A DNA stretch of 64,000 nt from Schaalia sp. lx-260. Lineage in GTDB: Bacteria; Actinomycetota; Actinomycetes; Actinomycetales; Actinomycetaceae. Position 1 is the stretch's first letter. Each line of letters opens with the position of its first letter. The stretch lies in contig NZ_JAJNRQ010000001.1 in the NCBI RefSeq assembly GCF_021083645.1, positions 62,001-126,000 on the forward strand. Reading direction: 5' to 3'. The notes under the pieces are model-generated. The model saw nothing but the letters and a program-made list of their open reading frames with translations, was not told the DNA's origin and ran no database searches. The position numbers and the translations under genes are program-made. Below are positions 19,134 through 27,824 of this stretch, piece after piece.

Positions 19134-19582
19134 ACGTGCCTTCAGTTGCGCTTCTCGTGCTAGCCGGAGTGCTCGTTGGAAGCGGCGTGTACCTGATACT
19201 TGAACGCTCACTTTCTCGTATCTTTATTGGGCTTGGCCTGATGACTCATGGTATCAACGTGCTTTTGTTGGCTTCTGGAGGGGCAGCAGGCCGGCCACCC
19301 CTCATCGGACAAGAGGACGTAGCATCAATGTCAGATCCGCTTCCTCAAGCCATGATGCTGACATCGATTGTTCTGTCATTAGGGACAACTGCTTTCGGTC
19401 TTGCTTTGGCATACCGTTCATGGCGACTCACAGGACATGACGAAGTCGTTGATGACGTGGAAGATCGCTTGGTCGCACGCCGACTCGAAATAGAACGCGG
19501 ACGTATCAGTGAGGAAGCAGCCACAGGAAATGAAGACGCGGATGTGAACTACGATGAAGAAAAAGAAAGGGACGGCTCATGA
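19130..19582 (+). CDS. mnhC: Mnh/Mrp antiporter subunit C
   Basis: A NuoK-like three-helix subunit. The first about 100 residues hold the membrane core (GVYLILERSLSRIFIGLGLM, then GINVLLLASGG, then DPLPQAMMLTSIVLSLGTTA), which is the MnhC signature. The last about 45 residues are an acidic cytosolic tail, longer than in many homologues. The gene overlaps both mnhA and mnhD by 4 bp. Confidence 0.95.
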   Translation: MNVPSVALLVLAGVLVGSGVYLILERSLSRIFIGLGLMTHGINVLLLASGGAAGRPPLIGQEDVASMSDPLPQAMMLTSIVLSLGTTAFGLALAYRSWRLTGHDEVVDDVEDRLVARRLEIERGRISEEAATGNEDADVNYDEEKERDGS

Positions 19583-21483
19583 CATTGACGTGGCTTCTTC
19601 CTGTCCCTGTTCTTTTACCTTTACTTTTTGCTGGACTCACCCTCGTTTTTTACCGTAAACCACGAGTGCAACGCACCCTCGCAGTCAGTGCTTTAAGTAT
19701 CACCACAGGCGTGTCAGCGATTCTGGCTGTCGCCGCCCATATTGGTCCACAAGTATTAGACGTCGGCTCGTGGGCAGCTCCTATTGGAATTACTCTGATA
19801 GTTGATCGGCTTTCAGGAACTATGCTGCTGGTCAGCCAAATCGTGACAATAGCAGTTCTTATCTATTCCACATCACAATCTATTGTTGACGATGACCCTC
19901 AATCGCCTGTCGCAATCTATTTCCCTACTTTTTTGATTTTGTCTGCCGGTGTTGCGAATGCTTTTATCACAGGAGATCTTTTCAACCTTTTTGTCGGCTT
20001 TGAAATCCTCCTGGCATCTTCATTTGTTCTCATCACACTTGGGGCAACTCGTGGCAGAGTACGCGCGGGAACCGTCTATGTTGTAGTGTCCCTGCTATCG
20101 TCAGCACTATTCCTTGGAGGAATCGCCCTCACCTACGCTGCGACAGGAACAGTAAATATCGCGCAATTAGCCTACCGACTGTCACAAATTGACCCGAACG
20201 TGGCCTTAATAATCCACCTTGTTCTTTTTGTGGCTTTCGGTATTAAAGCCGCAATTTTCCCGCTCCACGCGTGGCTTCCAGACTCATATCCGACAGCACC
20301 AGGTCCAGTCACTGCAATCTTCGCCGGTTTAATGACGAAAATTGGTGTGTACGCCCTCATTCGTTTAGAAATCCTCCTATTTCCTGACGATAGCCTTTCG
20401 CCACTACTGACGTTTATCGGTATCGCCACGATGATTGTCGGCATTTTCGGCGCAGTCGCACAAGATGATGTGAAACGTTTACTGTCATTTGTGCTGGTAT
20501 CGCATATCGGGTACATGCTGTGGGGCCTTGCGGTTGCTTCACCGATAGGTATTGCCGCAACGATTTACTATGCGGCACATCATATTTTGGTGCAAACGAC
20601 TCTATTCCTCATCGCAGCACTCATTGAAAGACGATACGGCACGACTTCTTTGTCGCGTATGCATTCGCTGGCCCGCAGAGCACCACTACTTGCGGTGATG
20701 TTCTTTATTTCGGGTATCAATTTAGTAGGTATCCCACCTTTCACAGGTTTTATTGGGAAACTCGGGCTGGCACGTGCTTCAGCGGAACTTGGAACAACAT
20801 CAGCATGGATACTTTTAGCTGGTGGTTTAGTGACCTCCTTCCTGACCCTGTATGTCTTTATTAAATGGTGGGCGCTTGCATTCTGGCAGGCAGCGGACGA
20901 ACAACGTATGTTCATGGGGCCACCGCTCCTTCGGGCAGGTGCGCGAAAATCTTTCCATAATCGTGTCGAACGCCAATTTGAACGTGCCCGTCAGATCCTT
21001 GTTCCCGCATTCCAAAAAGCAGAAACAGCAGCAGACCAATCTAGGACCCATAAAGAAACAGGGAAAAAGAAAGCAACGCGCACCATGTACGTGGTTGTTT
21101 TCGCTCTGGTGTGCATACAAATCTTCATGGCAGGCTTTTCAGGGCCACTGTGGGAATACATGGCATCAGCGGCGCGCGACCAAATCGGCGGCCGCGCATA
21201 CACGCAGGCAGTTCTTGACATCGACGGGCGAGGTCAGGGTGCATCTGTCGATGAATCTTCACCTCGTGTACCAGTTCTGATAACACCGAACCCGAAAGCG
21301 CCTCCTCTGCATGAAGATTCCACGCACTCTGGCGCAGAGCACACACAGAAAAAAACACCTCACACACTCCAATCCGGTGATAGTGGGTCACAGTCCGAAA
21401 TGACATACCCTCAATCAGATACGGGTAATGGTGTTTCTGACAGTGAGCGCTCACCCGTTCAATCAGGTGAGGAAAAGCCATGA
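19579..21483 (+). CDS. mnhD: Mnh/Mrp antiporter subunit D with long hydrophilic tail
   Basis: A NuoN/NuoM-like proton-channel subunit. Typical landmarks are GDLFNLFVGFEILLASSFVL, KAAIFPLHAWLPDSYPTAPG with the key Lys, and LSFVLVSHIGYMLWGLAV. The family core ends at about residue 530. A tail of about 80-100 residues rich in Ser, Thr, His, Pro and Glu follows and is probably disordered in the cytosol or outside. A basic region at about 450-505 precedes the last helix. It overlaps mnhC and mnhE by 4 bp. The tail seems to be a lineage feature, not a second gene, since the frame is continuous. Confidence 0.95.
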   Translation: MTLTWLLPVPVLLPLLFAGLTLVFYRKPRVQRTLAVSALSITTGVSAILAVAAHIGPQVLDVGSWAAPIGITLIVDRLSGTMLLVSQIVTIAVLIYSTSQSIVDDDPQSPVAIYFPTFLILSAGVANAFITGDLFNLFVGFEILLASSFVLITLGATRGRVRAGTVYVVVSLLSSALFLGGIALTYAATGTVNIAQLAYRLSQIDPNVALIIHLVLFVAFGIKAAIFPLHAWLPDSYPTAPGPVTAIFAGLMTKIGVYALIRLEILLFPDDSLSPLLTFIGIATMIVGIFGAVAQDDVKRLLSFVLVSHIGYMLWGLAVASPIGIAATIYYAAHHILVQTTLFLIAALIERRYGTTSLSRMHSLARRAPLLAVMFFISGINLVGIPPFTGFIGKLGLARASAELGTTSAWILLAGGLVTSFLTLYVFIKWWALAFWQAADEQRMFMGPPLLRAGARKSFHNRVERQFERARQILVPAFQKAETAADQSRTHKETGKKKATRTMYVVVFALVCIQIFMAGFSGPLWEYMASAARDQIGGRAYTQAVLDIDGRGQGASVDESSPRVPVLITPNPKAPPLHEDSTHSGAEHTQKKTPHTLQSGDSGSQSEMTYPQSDTGNGVSDSERSPVQSGEEKP

Positions 21484-22019
21484 AAAAGTACTATCAACGC
21501 GCCTCACTGCCAATGACATTATGGCTGCTTTGTGTGTGGCTTTTAGTATTCCGGACATTGACTCCTGTCATTGTTGTGTCAGGCATCATCGTGGCGCTCT
21601 CTGTGCAGGTGGTATTGCCCTTACCTCATTCAGGTATTCGCTGGCGTTTTCGTCCCCTTGCATGTGTTTCGCTTGGGTGGCATTTTCTGGTGGACTTGGT
21701 GGCGGCCAGTTGGCAAGTCTCGTTGATTGTTCTGAGTGGGAGGCGTGTAGAAAACGGAGTCGTACATGTTCCTATGCGATCAGGTGATCCTGTTCATTTA
21801 ACCCTTGTAGGTGCCTTTACTTCATTAATCCCGGGTTCATTGGTTGTGAAAGTTGATAGTGAAGAACCGGCTTTAGATCTGCACATCCTTGATATCGCAG
21901 GGCAAGGTGGTGCTGAACATATTCGGTGCGAAGTACGCGCCCTTGAGTACCGATTGATGAAAGCTGTAGGTTCTGGGCGCGGCTCAGGAAAATCCTCACG
22001 GGGGGAAGGAGCAGCATGA
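21480..22019 (+). CDS. mnhE: Mnh/Mrp antiporter subunit E
   Basis: A 179-residue subunit with two membrane helices near the N-terminus followed by a cytosolic domain. The segment VPMRSGDPVHLTLVGAFTSL, then IPGSLVVKVD, is diagnostic of MnhE. The C-terminus is Ser/Gly-rich. It overlaps mnhD and mnhF by 4 bp, so stoichiometric expression by translational coupling is expected. Confidence 0.94.
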   Translation: MKKYYQRASLPMTLWLLCVWLLVFRTLTPVIVVSGIIVALSVQVVLPLPHSGIRWRFRPLACVSLGWHFLVDLVAASWQVSLIVLSGRRVENGVVHVPMRSGDPVHLTLVGAFTSLIPGSLVVKVDSEEPALDLHILDIAGQGGAEHIRCEVRALEYRLMKAVGSGRGSGKSSRGEGAA

Positions 22020-22480
22020 GTGGGATTGATGTTATACACACCCTGTCTTTGCTCTGTGTGGGTCTTGCTTTCCTTTTAACGCTGACGCGAATGAAATCAG
22101 GGCCAACGCTTCTTGACAGGATTGTTGCCACCGACATGCTTACGGCTACGGCTCTGGCTTTTTCAGCAATACTTGCCCTGTCGTGGTCACGTAACGATAT
22201 TTCTTTGCTGCTCCTCCTTTTAGCGGTGACAGGTTTTATTAGCGCAGTCATTGCGGCACGATTTGTTACACGTGAAGTAGTGGGGGAGCGTCGTATTTTG
22301 ACCAGAGAAGAAGCACGAGAACAAATGCGGCAACGTGATGAAGAAGCGCTGGCAGACGAGTTAGAAGAATACGACGATATTGATGATGACTTTGAAGCCG
22401 ATGCTGAGGCCGATAATGAGGACACGTTGAGTGCTGGCAGGCAAGATTTTCACGCGGCAGAGCAGGAGCCTCACGTATGA
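22016..22480 (+). CDS. mnhF: Mnh/Mrp antiporter subunit F
   Basis: A three-helix subunit. RMKSGPTLLDRIVATDMLTA is the family signature (residues about 24-43). After the third helix an unusually long charged tail of about 65 residues is strongly acidic, with runs of Asp and Glu. Typical MnhF proteins are about 90 residues, so this one is extended. It overlaps mnhE and mnhG by 4 bp. Confidence 0.94.
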   Translation: MSGIDVIHTLSLLCVGLAFLLTLTRMKSGPTLLDRIVATDMLTATALAFSAILALSWSRNDISLLLLLLAVTGFISAVIAARFVTREVVGERRILTREEAREQMRQRDEEALADELEEYDDIDDDFEADAEADNEDTLSAGRQDFHAAEQEPHV

Positions 22481-22965
22481 GCCTACGGATACTTTTCACT
22501 GCTGACGAGGTGGCTACGGCTTTTTCAATGAATGGACTATTTTTCCCGCATGACGGCCAGAGTGTCTTAGGCATAGCGGTCACTGCGGCTCCACCTGTGC
22601 TTCACGTGCAGGTACTATCCGCACTAAATCACATCCCGTGGTCTTTGATAAGCCAATGGGCGGGCGCAATCTTTGTTTTATGCGGTGCCCTGCTCACTTT
22701 GATTGCAGCTATTGGTGTGGCGATCAGGAAAGATTCATATGAGCGTATGCATGTGGCTGCTAAACCCCAGTTTTTAGGCTTGTTGTTCCTGTGTACGGGA
22801 ATAGTGGTGGAAACGTGGTCACTGTACTGGTTAGCGATGTGTACGGTGGTGATTTTTATGCAGGCGATTACTGTTCCTGTGGGGTCCCATTTGGTGGCAC
22901 GTGCTTTTGATCGGACACATCGTTTACACGAAGCCGCTGATGGGAATGAAACTGTACGCGGATAA
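22477..22965 (+). CDS. mnhG: Mnh/Mrp antiporter subunit G
   Basis: The last gene of the operon. The three-helix MnhG core starts at about residue 55 (SQWAGAIFVLCGALLTLIAA, then the conserved RKDSYERMHVAAKPQFLG). The N-terminal about 50 residues are extra relative to typical MnhG and may be an overlong start, but the 4-bp overlap with mnhF argues for ATG 22477. The whole complex exchanges Na+ or K+ for protons, supporting pH and sodium homeostasis. Confidence 0.93.
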   Translation: MSLRILFTADEVATAFSMNGLFFPHDGQSVLGIAVTAAPPVLHVQVLSALNHIPWSLISQWAGAIFVLCGALLTLIAAIGVAIRKDSYERMHVAAKPQFLGLLFLCTGIVVETWSLYWLAMCTVVIFMQAITVPVGSHLVARAFDRTHRLHEAADGNETVRG

Positions 22966-23007
22966 GCGAACTCCTCATTGTCCGTATTTTGAACAATTTC
23001 CTGTAAA

Positions 23008-23031
23008 AAGCCTCCGCATAACACGGAGCTT
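23008..23031 (+). terminator. Hairpin after mnhG, possible operon terminator
   Basis: An inverted repeat CTCCG / CGGAG with a 7-nt loop, flanked by AAG and CTT, lies 43 bp after the mnhG stop. A second hairpin (CCCC-GCATA-GGGG, 23047-23059) follows. Neither has a clear T-run, so confidence is limited. Confidence 0.4.
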
Positions 23032-23213
23032 ATGTATATGCGAGCACCCCGCATAGGGGCGCATTAGCCTGTATTTATTGGGATTGTTGTGAGGGAACAG
23101 CGGCCAGCACTGTCATGGTGTTTGCGCAGACTGATGAGTATAGGTGTCTCATAGTTCAATCGGTGAATGGACTCAGTAGCGCAAAGGGTTCCGAGTGTGA
23201 AAGGGTGACACTT

Positions 23214-24839
23214 GTGCGTGCTTCCTTTCCGGATATGACGGACCACATATCACCACAGTGTGACCCTTTTGAGGATGATCGCCCTCACGATCACTGCGGT
23301 GTTTTCGGCGTATGGGCGCCAAATGAAGATGTTTCTCGTTTGGCTTACTTCGCGTTATACGCACTGCAACACCGAGGGCAACAATCAGCAGGTATTGCAA
23401 CCAGCGATTCGCAGTCGATCCTTGTGTACAAAGACCAAGGGCTTGTGCATCAAGTTTTTTCTGAGGAAACCCTCCAAGGACTGAAAGGCCATATTGCTCT
23501 TGGTCATGTTCGTTACGCAACAACAGGGGCCGATACATGGCGTAACGCGCAACCTACTTTAGGTCCCACTCCCACAGGTACTCTTGCACTGTGCCATAAC
23601 GGAAACCTCACAAATACGAGGCAGCTGCGTGACCTTGCATATTCTGTTACGGAGGACGGGGAAGATATTGAACGAGGAGCCACCACAGATACGTCTGTGG
23701 TGACTGCTCTTTTAGGGGTGGCTGATCGCCTTCCGTGGGCTGCTTCTGCTGCTGACAGTACAGCCTGCGCGACTGAGGGGCTTTCCCCTCATATGAGCAC
23801 AAAAGCTCACACTATGTGTGATTCTTCTGTGACTGATTCTCAGATGCTCTGCTGCGCTGAAACGGATGGCCGCTCTCAGGGTGAACCTCAGCTTGTTCCT
23901 GCTGCTTTGAAAGTGCTGCCCCTCCTGAAAGGCGCTTTCTCACTGGTATTTATGGACGAAAATACCTTGTATGCGGCGCGCGATCCGCATGGGTACCGGC
24001 CCCTTGTTTTAGGGCGTTTAAGTATGGGCTGGGTGCTGGCCTCTGAAACGGCTGCTTTGGATTTATGCGGTGCCACTTTTGTGCGAGAAATTGAGCCGGG
24101 GGAATTAATTTTCATTAATGATTCGGGTGTGCATTCACGTCGTTTTGCCGCTTCTCAGCCACGTACATGCGTATTCGAGTACGTGTATTTAGCTCGGCCT
24201 GATACGTTGATTGGGGATCGGCAAATTGTTGCGGCGCGTCGCCGTATGGGGGCTTTGCTTGCGCAAGAAAACCCAGTGGAAGCGGATTTGGTGATTCCTA
24301 CCCCTGAATCAGGGACTCCCGCTGCAATTGGTTACGCGCAAGAAGCCGGTATTCCTTTCGCTCAAGGTTTGGTGAAAAATGCGTACGTGGGACGTACTTT
24401 CATTCAGCCGACACAGTCTTTGCGGCAATTGGGTATCCGTTTGAAATTGAATCCTTTACGTGAAGTAATTGAAGGTAAACGTCTGGTCGTTATTGATGAT
24501 TCTATTGTGCGTGGGAATACTCAGCGTGCTTTGGTGAGTATGCTTCGTGAGGCGGGGGCTGCTGAAGTGCATGTGCGTATTTCGTCTCCACCGGTGAAAT
24601 GGCCGTGTTTTTTCGGGATTGACTTCCCGACACGTGCAGAGCTCATTGCGTCTTCGTTGGATGTTGAAGGCGTGCGGCGTTCTATTGGTGCGGATTCTTT
24701 GGCGTATTTGTCAATGGAAGGAATGGTTGAGGCGACCGCTCAGGGGACATCATTGTGCTTGGGTTGCTTTACGGGTGATTATCCTGAAGAAGTCCCTGAG
24801 GGAACACCTATTCCAGGAACACCAGGTGCGCACACGTAA
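23214..24839 (+). CDS. purF: Amidophosphoribosyltransferase
   Basis: Catalyses the first committed step of purine synthesis, PRPP plus glutamine to phosphoribosylamine. The Ntn-type nucleophile Cys is in DHCGVFGVWAP; the residues before it form a propeptide that should be removed. The PRPP-binding loop VVIDDSIVRGNT and the C-terminal CLGCFTGDYPEE are present. GTG at 23214 is preferred as start because GAAAGGG lies 8 bp upstream; the frame is open back to ATG 23115, and ATG 23235 is also possible. A Cys/Ser/His-rich insertion of about 50 residues (roughly 176-225) interrupts the glutaminase domain, where homologues are compact. purM follows. Confidence 0.94.
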   Translation: MRASFPDMTDHISPQCDPFEDDRPHDHCGVFGVWAPNEDVSRLAYFALYALQHRGQQSAGIATSDSQSILVYKDQGLVHQVFSEETLQGLKGHIALGHVRYATTGADTWRNAQPTLGPTPTGTLALCHNGNLTNTRQLRDLAYSVTEDGEDIERGATTDTSVVTALLGVADRLPWAASAADSTACATEGLSPHMSTKAHTMCDSSVTDSQMLCCAETDGRSQGEPQLVPAALKVLPLLKGAFSLVFMDENTLYAARDPHGYRPLVLGRLSMGWVLASETAALDLCGATFVREIEPGELIFINDSGVHSRRFAASQPRTCVFEYVYLARPDTLIGDRQIVAARRRMGALLAQENPVEADLVIPTPESGTPAAIGYAQEAGIPFAQGLVKNAYVGRTFIQPTQSLRQLGIRLKLNPLREVIEGKRLVVIDDSIVRGNTQRALVSMLREAGAAEVHVRISSPPVKWPCFFGIDFPTRAELIASSLDVEGVRRSIGADSLAYLSMEGMVEATAQGTSLCLGCFTGDYPEEVPEGTPIPGTPGAHT

Positions 24840-24919
24840 CTGGGGTGGAGAGCCTGCGGCGTGCATGTTGCGTCATGGCTGTATGTGCGCAATATGCGCA
24901 GCGAATAATCGAATATTTG

Positions 24920-24951
24920 TGTCCACAATAAATACTGTCCACAATAAACAC
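24920..24951 (+). repeat. Two head-to-tail 16-bp repeats upstream of purM
   Basis: TGTCCACAATAAATAC is followed directly by TGTCCACAATAAACAC, with one mismatch. The pair lies 45-76 bp before the purM start, a position suited to an operator. The second copy with its preceding C (CTGTCCACA) fits the actinobacterial DnaA-box consensus, and the first copy lies in an inverted repeat TTGTG-TC-CACAA. Confidence 0.85.
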
Positions 24952-24995
24952 ACGGTGTCGGCATCAATGCCACTTAACGTATAACGGGAGAACTT

Positions 24996-26126
24996 ATGAC
25001 TGATTCTGCTCCTCTTGACTACGCTTGCGCAGGTGTTGATACCGCTGCCGGTGATCGTGCGGTTGATCTCATGAAAGCAGCGGTGGCTCGTACTCATGAT
25101 GCAACGGTTGTGGGCGCCACGGGCGGGTTTGCTGGCATGGTGGACGCTTCTGCGTTTTTAGGGATGTCGAAACCACTTTTAGCGACTTCAACCGATGGAG
25201 TGGGTACGAAGATTGCGTTGGCTCGTGCTTTAGATATTCACGATACTATTGGCCAAGACCTCGTTGGTATGGTTGTTGATGACATTACGGTGGTGGGCGC
25301 GCGTCCCGTATTGATGACGGACTATATTGCCTGCGGCAAAGTTATTCCTGAACGAATTGCAGATATTGTGCGAGGTATTGCTCAGGCTTGCGAGGTTGTG
25401 AAATGTCCTTTGGTTGGTGGGGAAACTGCTGAGCATCCGGGCGTGATGGCTGAGGATGATTACGATATTGCGGGTGCGGCCACAGGTGTTGTGGATGCTG
25501 AAAACGTTTTAGGCGCGCATAGGGTGCGTCCTGGTGATGTGCTGCTGGGGATGGCTTCGTCTGGCTTACATTCCAATGGCTATTCTTTGGTTCGCGCCGT
25601 GCTGCAGCGTGTGGGTATGTCTTTGGAGTCGGATGTGCCTGATTTTGGTCGTACTTTAGGTGAGGAACTGCTTGAGCCGACACGTTTGTATGCTGTTCCC
25701 TGCTTGGAAGCGATAGAGGCTGTTGGAGTGAGTGAAAGTGGCCTTCATGCTCTTTCGCATGTGACAGGTGGGGGCCTTGCAGCGAATGTGTCGCGTGTTT
25801 TACCAGCAGGGATGATTGGTGAGGTGAATCGTCATACTTGGCTGGTTCCTCCTGTTTTTGATTGGGTGCGGCGCGGTGGCGCGGTGACATGGGATGCTTT
25901 GGAGGATTCGTTGAATCTGGGTGTCGGTATGGTTGCTGTTGTGTCGCCTGTGGCCGTTGATGATGTGGCGCGGATATGTGCGGCGCATGGTATTCACACG
26001 TGGGTTTTGGGTTCCGTTTATGCTGAGTCGGGGTATGAAGGGTTGAGTTCTGCGCGTGTGGTGCGCGGAGCGAAAGGTGTGACGGCGGGCGCGGTCGCTA
26101 TGCGTGGTCAGTACCGTGTGGGCTGA
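24996..26126 (+). CDS. purM: Phosphoribosylformylglycinamidine cyclo-ligase (AIR synthetase)
   Basis: Catalyses ATP-dependent ring closure of FGAM to AIR, the fifth step of purine synthesis. Landmarks are the N-terminal DYACAGVDTAAGDRAVDLMK, LATSTDGVGTKIALA, DDITVVGARPVLMTDYIACG, LVGGETAEHPGVM and the glycine-rich SGLHSNGYSLVR. The length of 376 residues is slightly above the usual 345. It lies 156 bp after purF and may have its own promoter near the tandem 16-bp repeats. Confidence 0.96.
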   Translation: MTDSAPLDYACAGVDTAAGDRAVDLMKAAVARTHDATVVGATGGFAGMVDASAFLGMSKPLLATSTDGVGTKIALARALDIHDTIGQDLVGMVVDDITVVGARPVLMTDYIACGKVIPERIADIVRGIAQACEVVKCPLVGGETAEHPGVMAEDDYDIAGAATGVVDAENVLGAHRVRPGDVLLGMASSGLHSNGYSLVRAVLQRVGMSLESDVPDFGRTLGEELLEPTRLYAVPCLEAIEAVGVSESGLHALSHVTGGGLAANVSRVLPAGMIGEVNRHTWLVPPVFDWVRRGGAVTWDALEDSLNLGVGMVAVVSPVAVDDVARICAAHGIHTWVLGSVYAESGYEGLSSARVVRGAKGVTAGAVAMRGQYRVG

Positions 26127-26305
26127 TTTTCCCTATCGTATGTGAGGGATATTTTCGTAATTTTTGCTCGAATCGCTGCTGCGCAATACTGACGTGTACA
26201 TGTAGCGTGCTGAGGCGTATGAAGTGAAGTGTGGGTCGATTGTCCCAGCTTGCCTGTGTGCGTATTTTTCGGGCTTCTTGGTGGAAGATCTGTGTAAAAA
26301 AGTGC

Positions 26306-26334
26306 TTGCATTCAATAGTCTAAGCGTATAGATT
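26306..26334 (+). promoter_or_regulatory. Candidate promoter with LacI-type operator overlapping the -10
   Basis: TTGCAT (26306-26311), a 17-bp spacer and TAGATT (26329-26334) resemble a sigma-70-type promoter. The sequence TCTAAGCGTATAGA (26319-26332) is an inverted repeat TCTA-NN-CG-NN-TAGA with the central CG typical of LacI/GalR operators. It lies 40-66 bp upstream of the transporter start and could be bound by the LacI-family protein encoded two genes on. Confidence 0.4.
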
Positions 26335-26371
26335 CATACTGTTATGCCCCTTCATAGGAAGTGTTTCAACG

Positions 26372-27760
26372 ATGAACAACACTGATAATTCCGCTCGCCC
26401 TCAGGAAGCGGACCTCCATTTTGAAACCCATGAGGGCCGGAAAAACTTCTGGTCCACGATTATCTCAATTTGGCTCGGCACAACAATGGAATATGTGGAC
26501 TTTGCCCTCTACGGCTTGGCCGCTGGCCTGGTCTTTGGTGACGTATTCTTCCCCGAGCAAACACCCATCCTTGCCTTACTGTCCTCCTTTGCTACATGGG
26601 CCGTAGGATTCATTGCTCGACCTATTGGCGCCATCATCTTAGGTAAAGTTGGTGACGTTTACGGCCGTAAATTTGTCCTCATCATCACCGTTTCATTGAT
26701 GGGATTAGCTACCACAGGCATCGGACTCATCCCCAGCTACTCAGCGATTGGATTTTGGGCACCACTGCTCCTCGTATTCTTACGTATTTGTCAAGGATTT
26801 GGTGCAGGTGCTGAACTATCCGGCGGAGCTGTCATGCTGGCTGAATGCGCGCCAACAAAACATCGTGGTCTTGTGGCCTCCCTTATAGGCGTGGGATCAA
26901 ACTCGGGGACTTTACTGGCCTCAACCGTGTGGCTCCTTGTCCTCCTCATGCCAAAAGATGACGTGATCGCATGGGGATGGCGAATTCCGTTCCTTTGCTC
27001 AATCCTTGTCGCAGTTCTGGCCCTCATCCTGCGCCGCACAATGAAAGAAAGCCCGGTATTTGAAGCCTTTCAGCGTGCAAAAGCTGAAAAAATTGCTCAA
27101 GCGACAAAAGCTGCTTCCCACATGCCCGAGGATAACTCATCCGCATCAACCCCGCGGTCAGGGTGGAAAGCCTTCTTCATCATGCTTGGCCTGCGCATTG
27201 GCGAAAACGGTCCCTCATATATGGCCCAAGGCTTCCTTATCGGGTACGTAGCAAAAGCCCTCAATATGGAAAAATCTGTACCGACAACGGCCGTTCTTAT
27301 TGCGTCGATCCTCGGATTCGCTGTCATCCCACTGTCAGGTTGGCTCTCTGACCGTTTTGGACGCCGCCCACTTTACAGGGCATACTGCCTGCTCCTTGTG
27401 CTTTACGGTTTCCCTGCTTTCATGCTCCTCGAATCACGTGATCCAATTGTGGTGGCATCAGTCATCATTGTGGGCATGTGTTTAGCCTCGCTCGGTATTT
27501 TCGGTGTTCAAGCGGCCTACGGTGTTGAACTCTTTGGTGTGCAGCACCGCTACTCAAAAATGGCTGTAGCTAAAGAAGTTGGCTCTATACTTTCTGGTGG
27601 AACAGCACCGATGGTGGCATCTGCTCTGCTAGCAGCAACAGGCTCATGGATCCCACTCGCTGTCTACTTTGTTGTAACCGCAGGGATTGGTCTTATCACC
27701 ACGTTCTTCGCTCCGGAGACTCGTGGACGTGATCTTTCTGCGCTTCGAGACGCTATCTGA
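26372..27760 (+). CDS. MFS transporter, metabolite:H+ symporter (MHS) type
   Basis: The 462-residue protein has 12 predicted membrane helices and MFS loop motifs GKVGDVYGRKFVL (loop 2-3) and GWLSDRFGRRPLYR (loop 8-9). The start WSTIISIWLGTTMEYVDFAL and the FLRICQGFGAGAELSGGAVM stretch are characteristic of the MHS subfamily, which imports organic acids, betaines or related compounds with protons. The linked LacI regulator and nucleoside hydrolase suggest a nucleoside as substrate here, which is inference. A hydrophilic central loop (about residues 225-265) separates the halves. Confidence 0.9.
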   Translation: MNNTDNSARPQEADLHFETHEGRKNFWSTIISIWLGTTMEYVDFALYGLAAGLVFGDVFFPEQTPILALLSSFATWAVGFIARPIGAIILGKVGDVYGRKFVLIITVSLMGLATTGIGLIPSYSAIGFWAPLLLVFLRICQGFGAGAELSGGAVMLAECAPTKHRGLVASLIGVGSNSGTLLASTVWLLVLLMPKDDVIAWGWRIPFLCSILVAVLALILRRTMKESPVFEAFQRAKAEKIAQATKAASHMPEDNSSASTPRSGWKAFFIMLGLRIGENGPSYMAQGFLIGYVAKALNMEKSVPTTAVLIASILGFAVIPLSGWLSDRFGRRPLYRAYCLLLVLYGFPAFMLLESRDPIVVASVIIVGMCLASLGIFGVQAAYGVELFGVQHRYSKMAVAKEVGSILSGGTAPMVASALLAATGSWIPLAVYFVVTAGIGLITTFFAPETRGRDLSALRDAI

Positions 27761-27824
27761 ACAACACGGTAGGCACTCTGTGAATAGCTGACACCTTGAA
27801 GTGCGCAATCGAAAGGAGGAAAAC

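Noticed and set aside
25342-25890. 182-residue antisense frame inside purM
   Set aside because: It is a mirror frame with His/Gln/Pro-rich composition caused by purM codon use.
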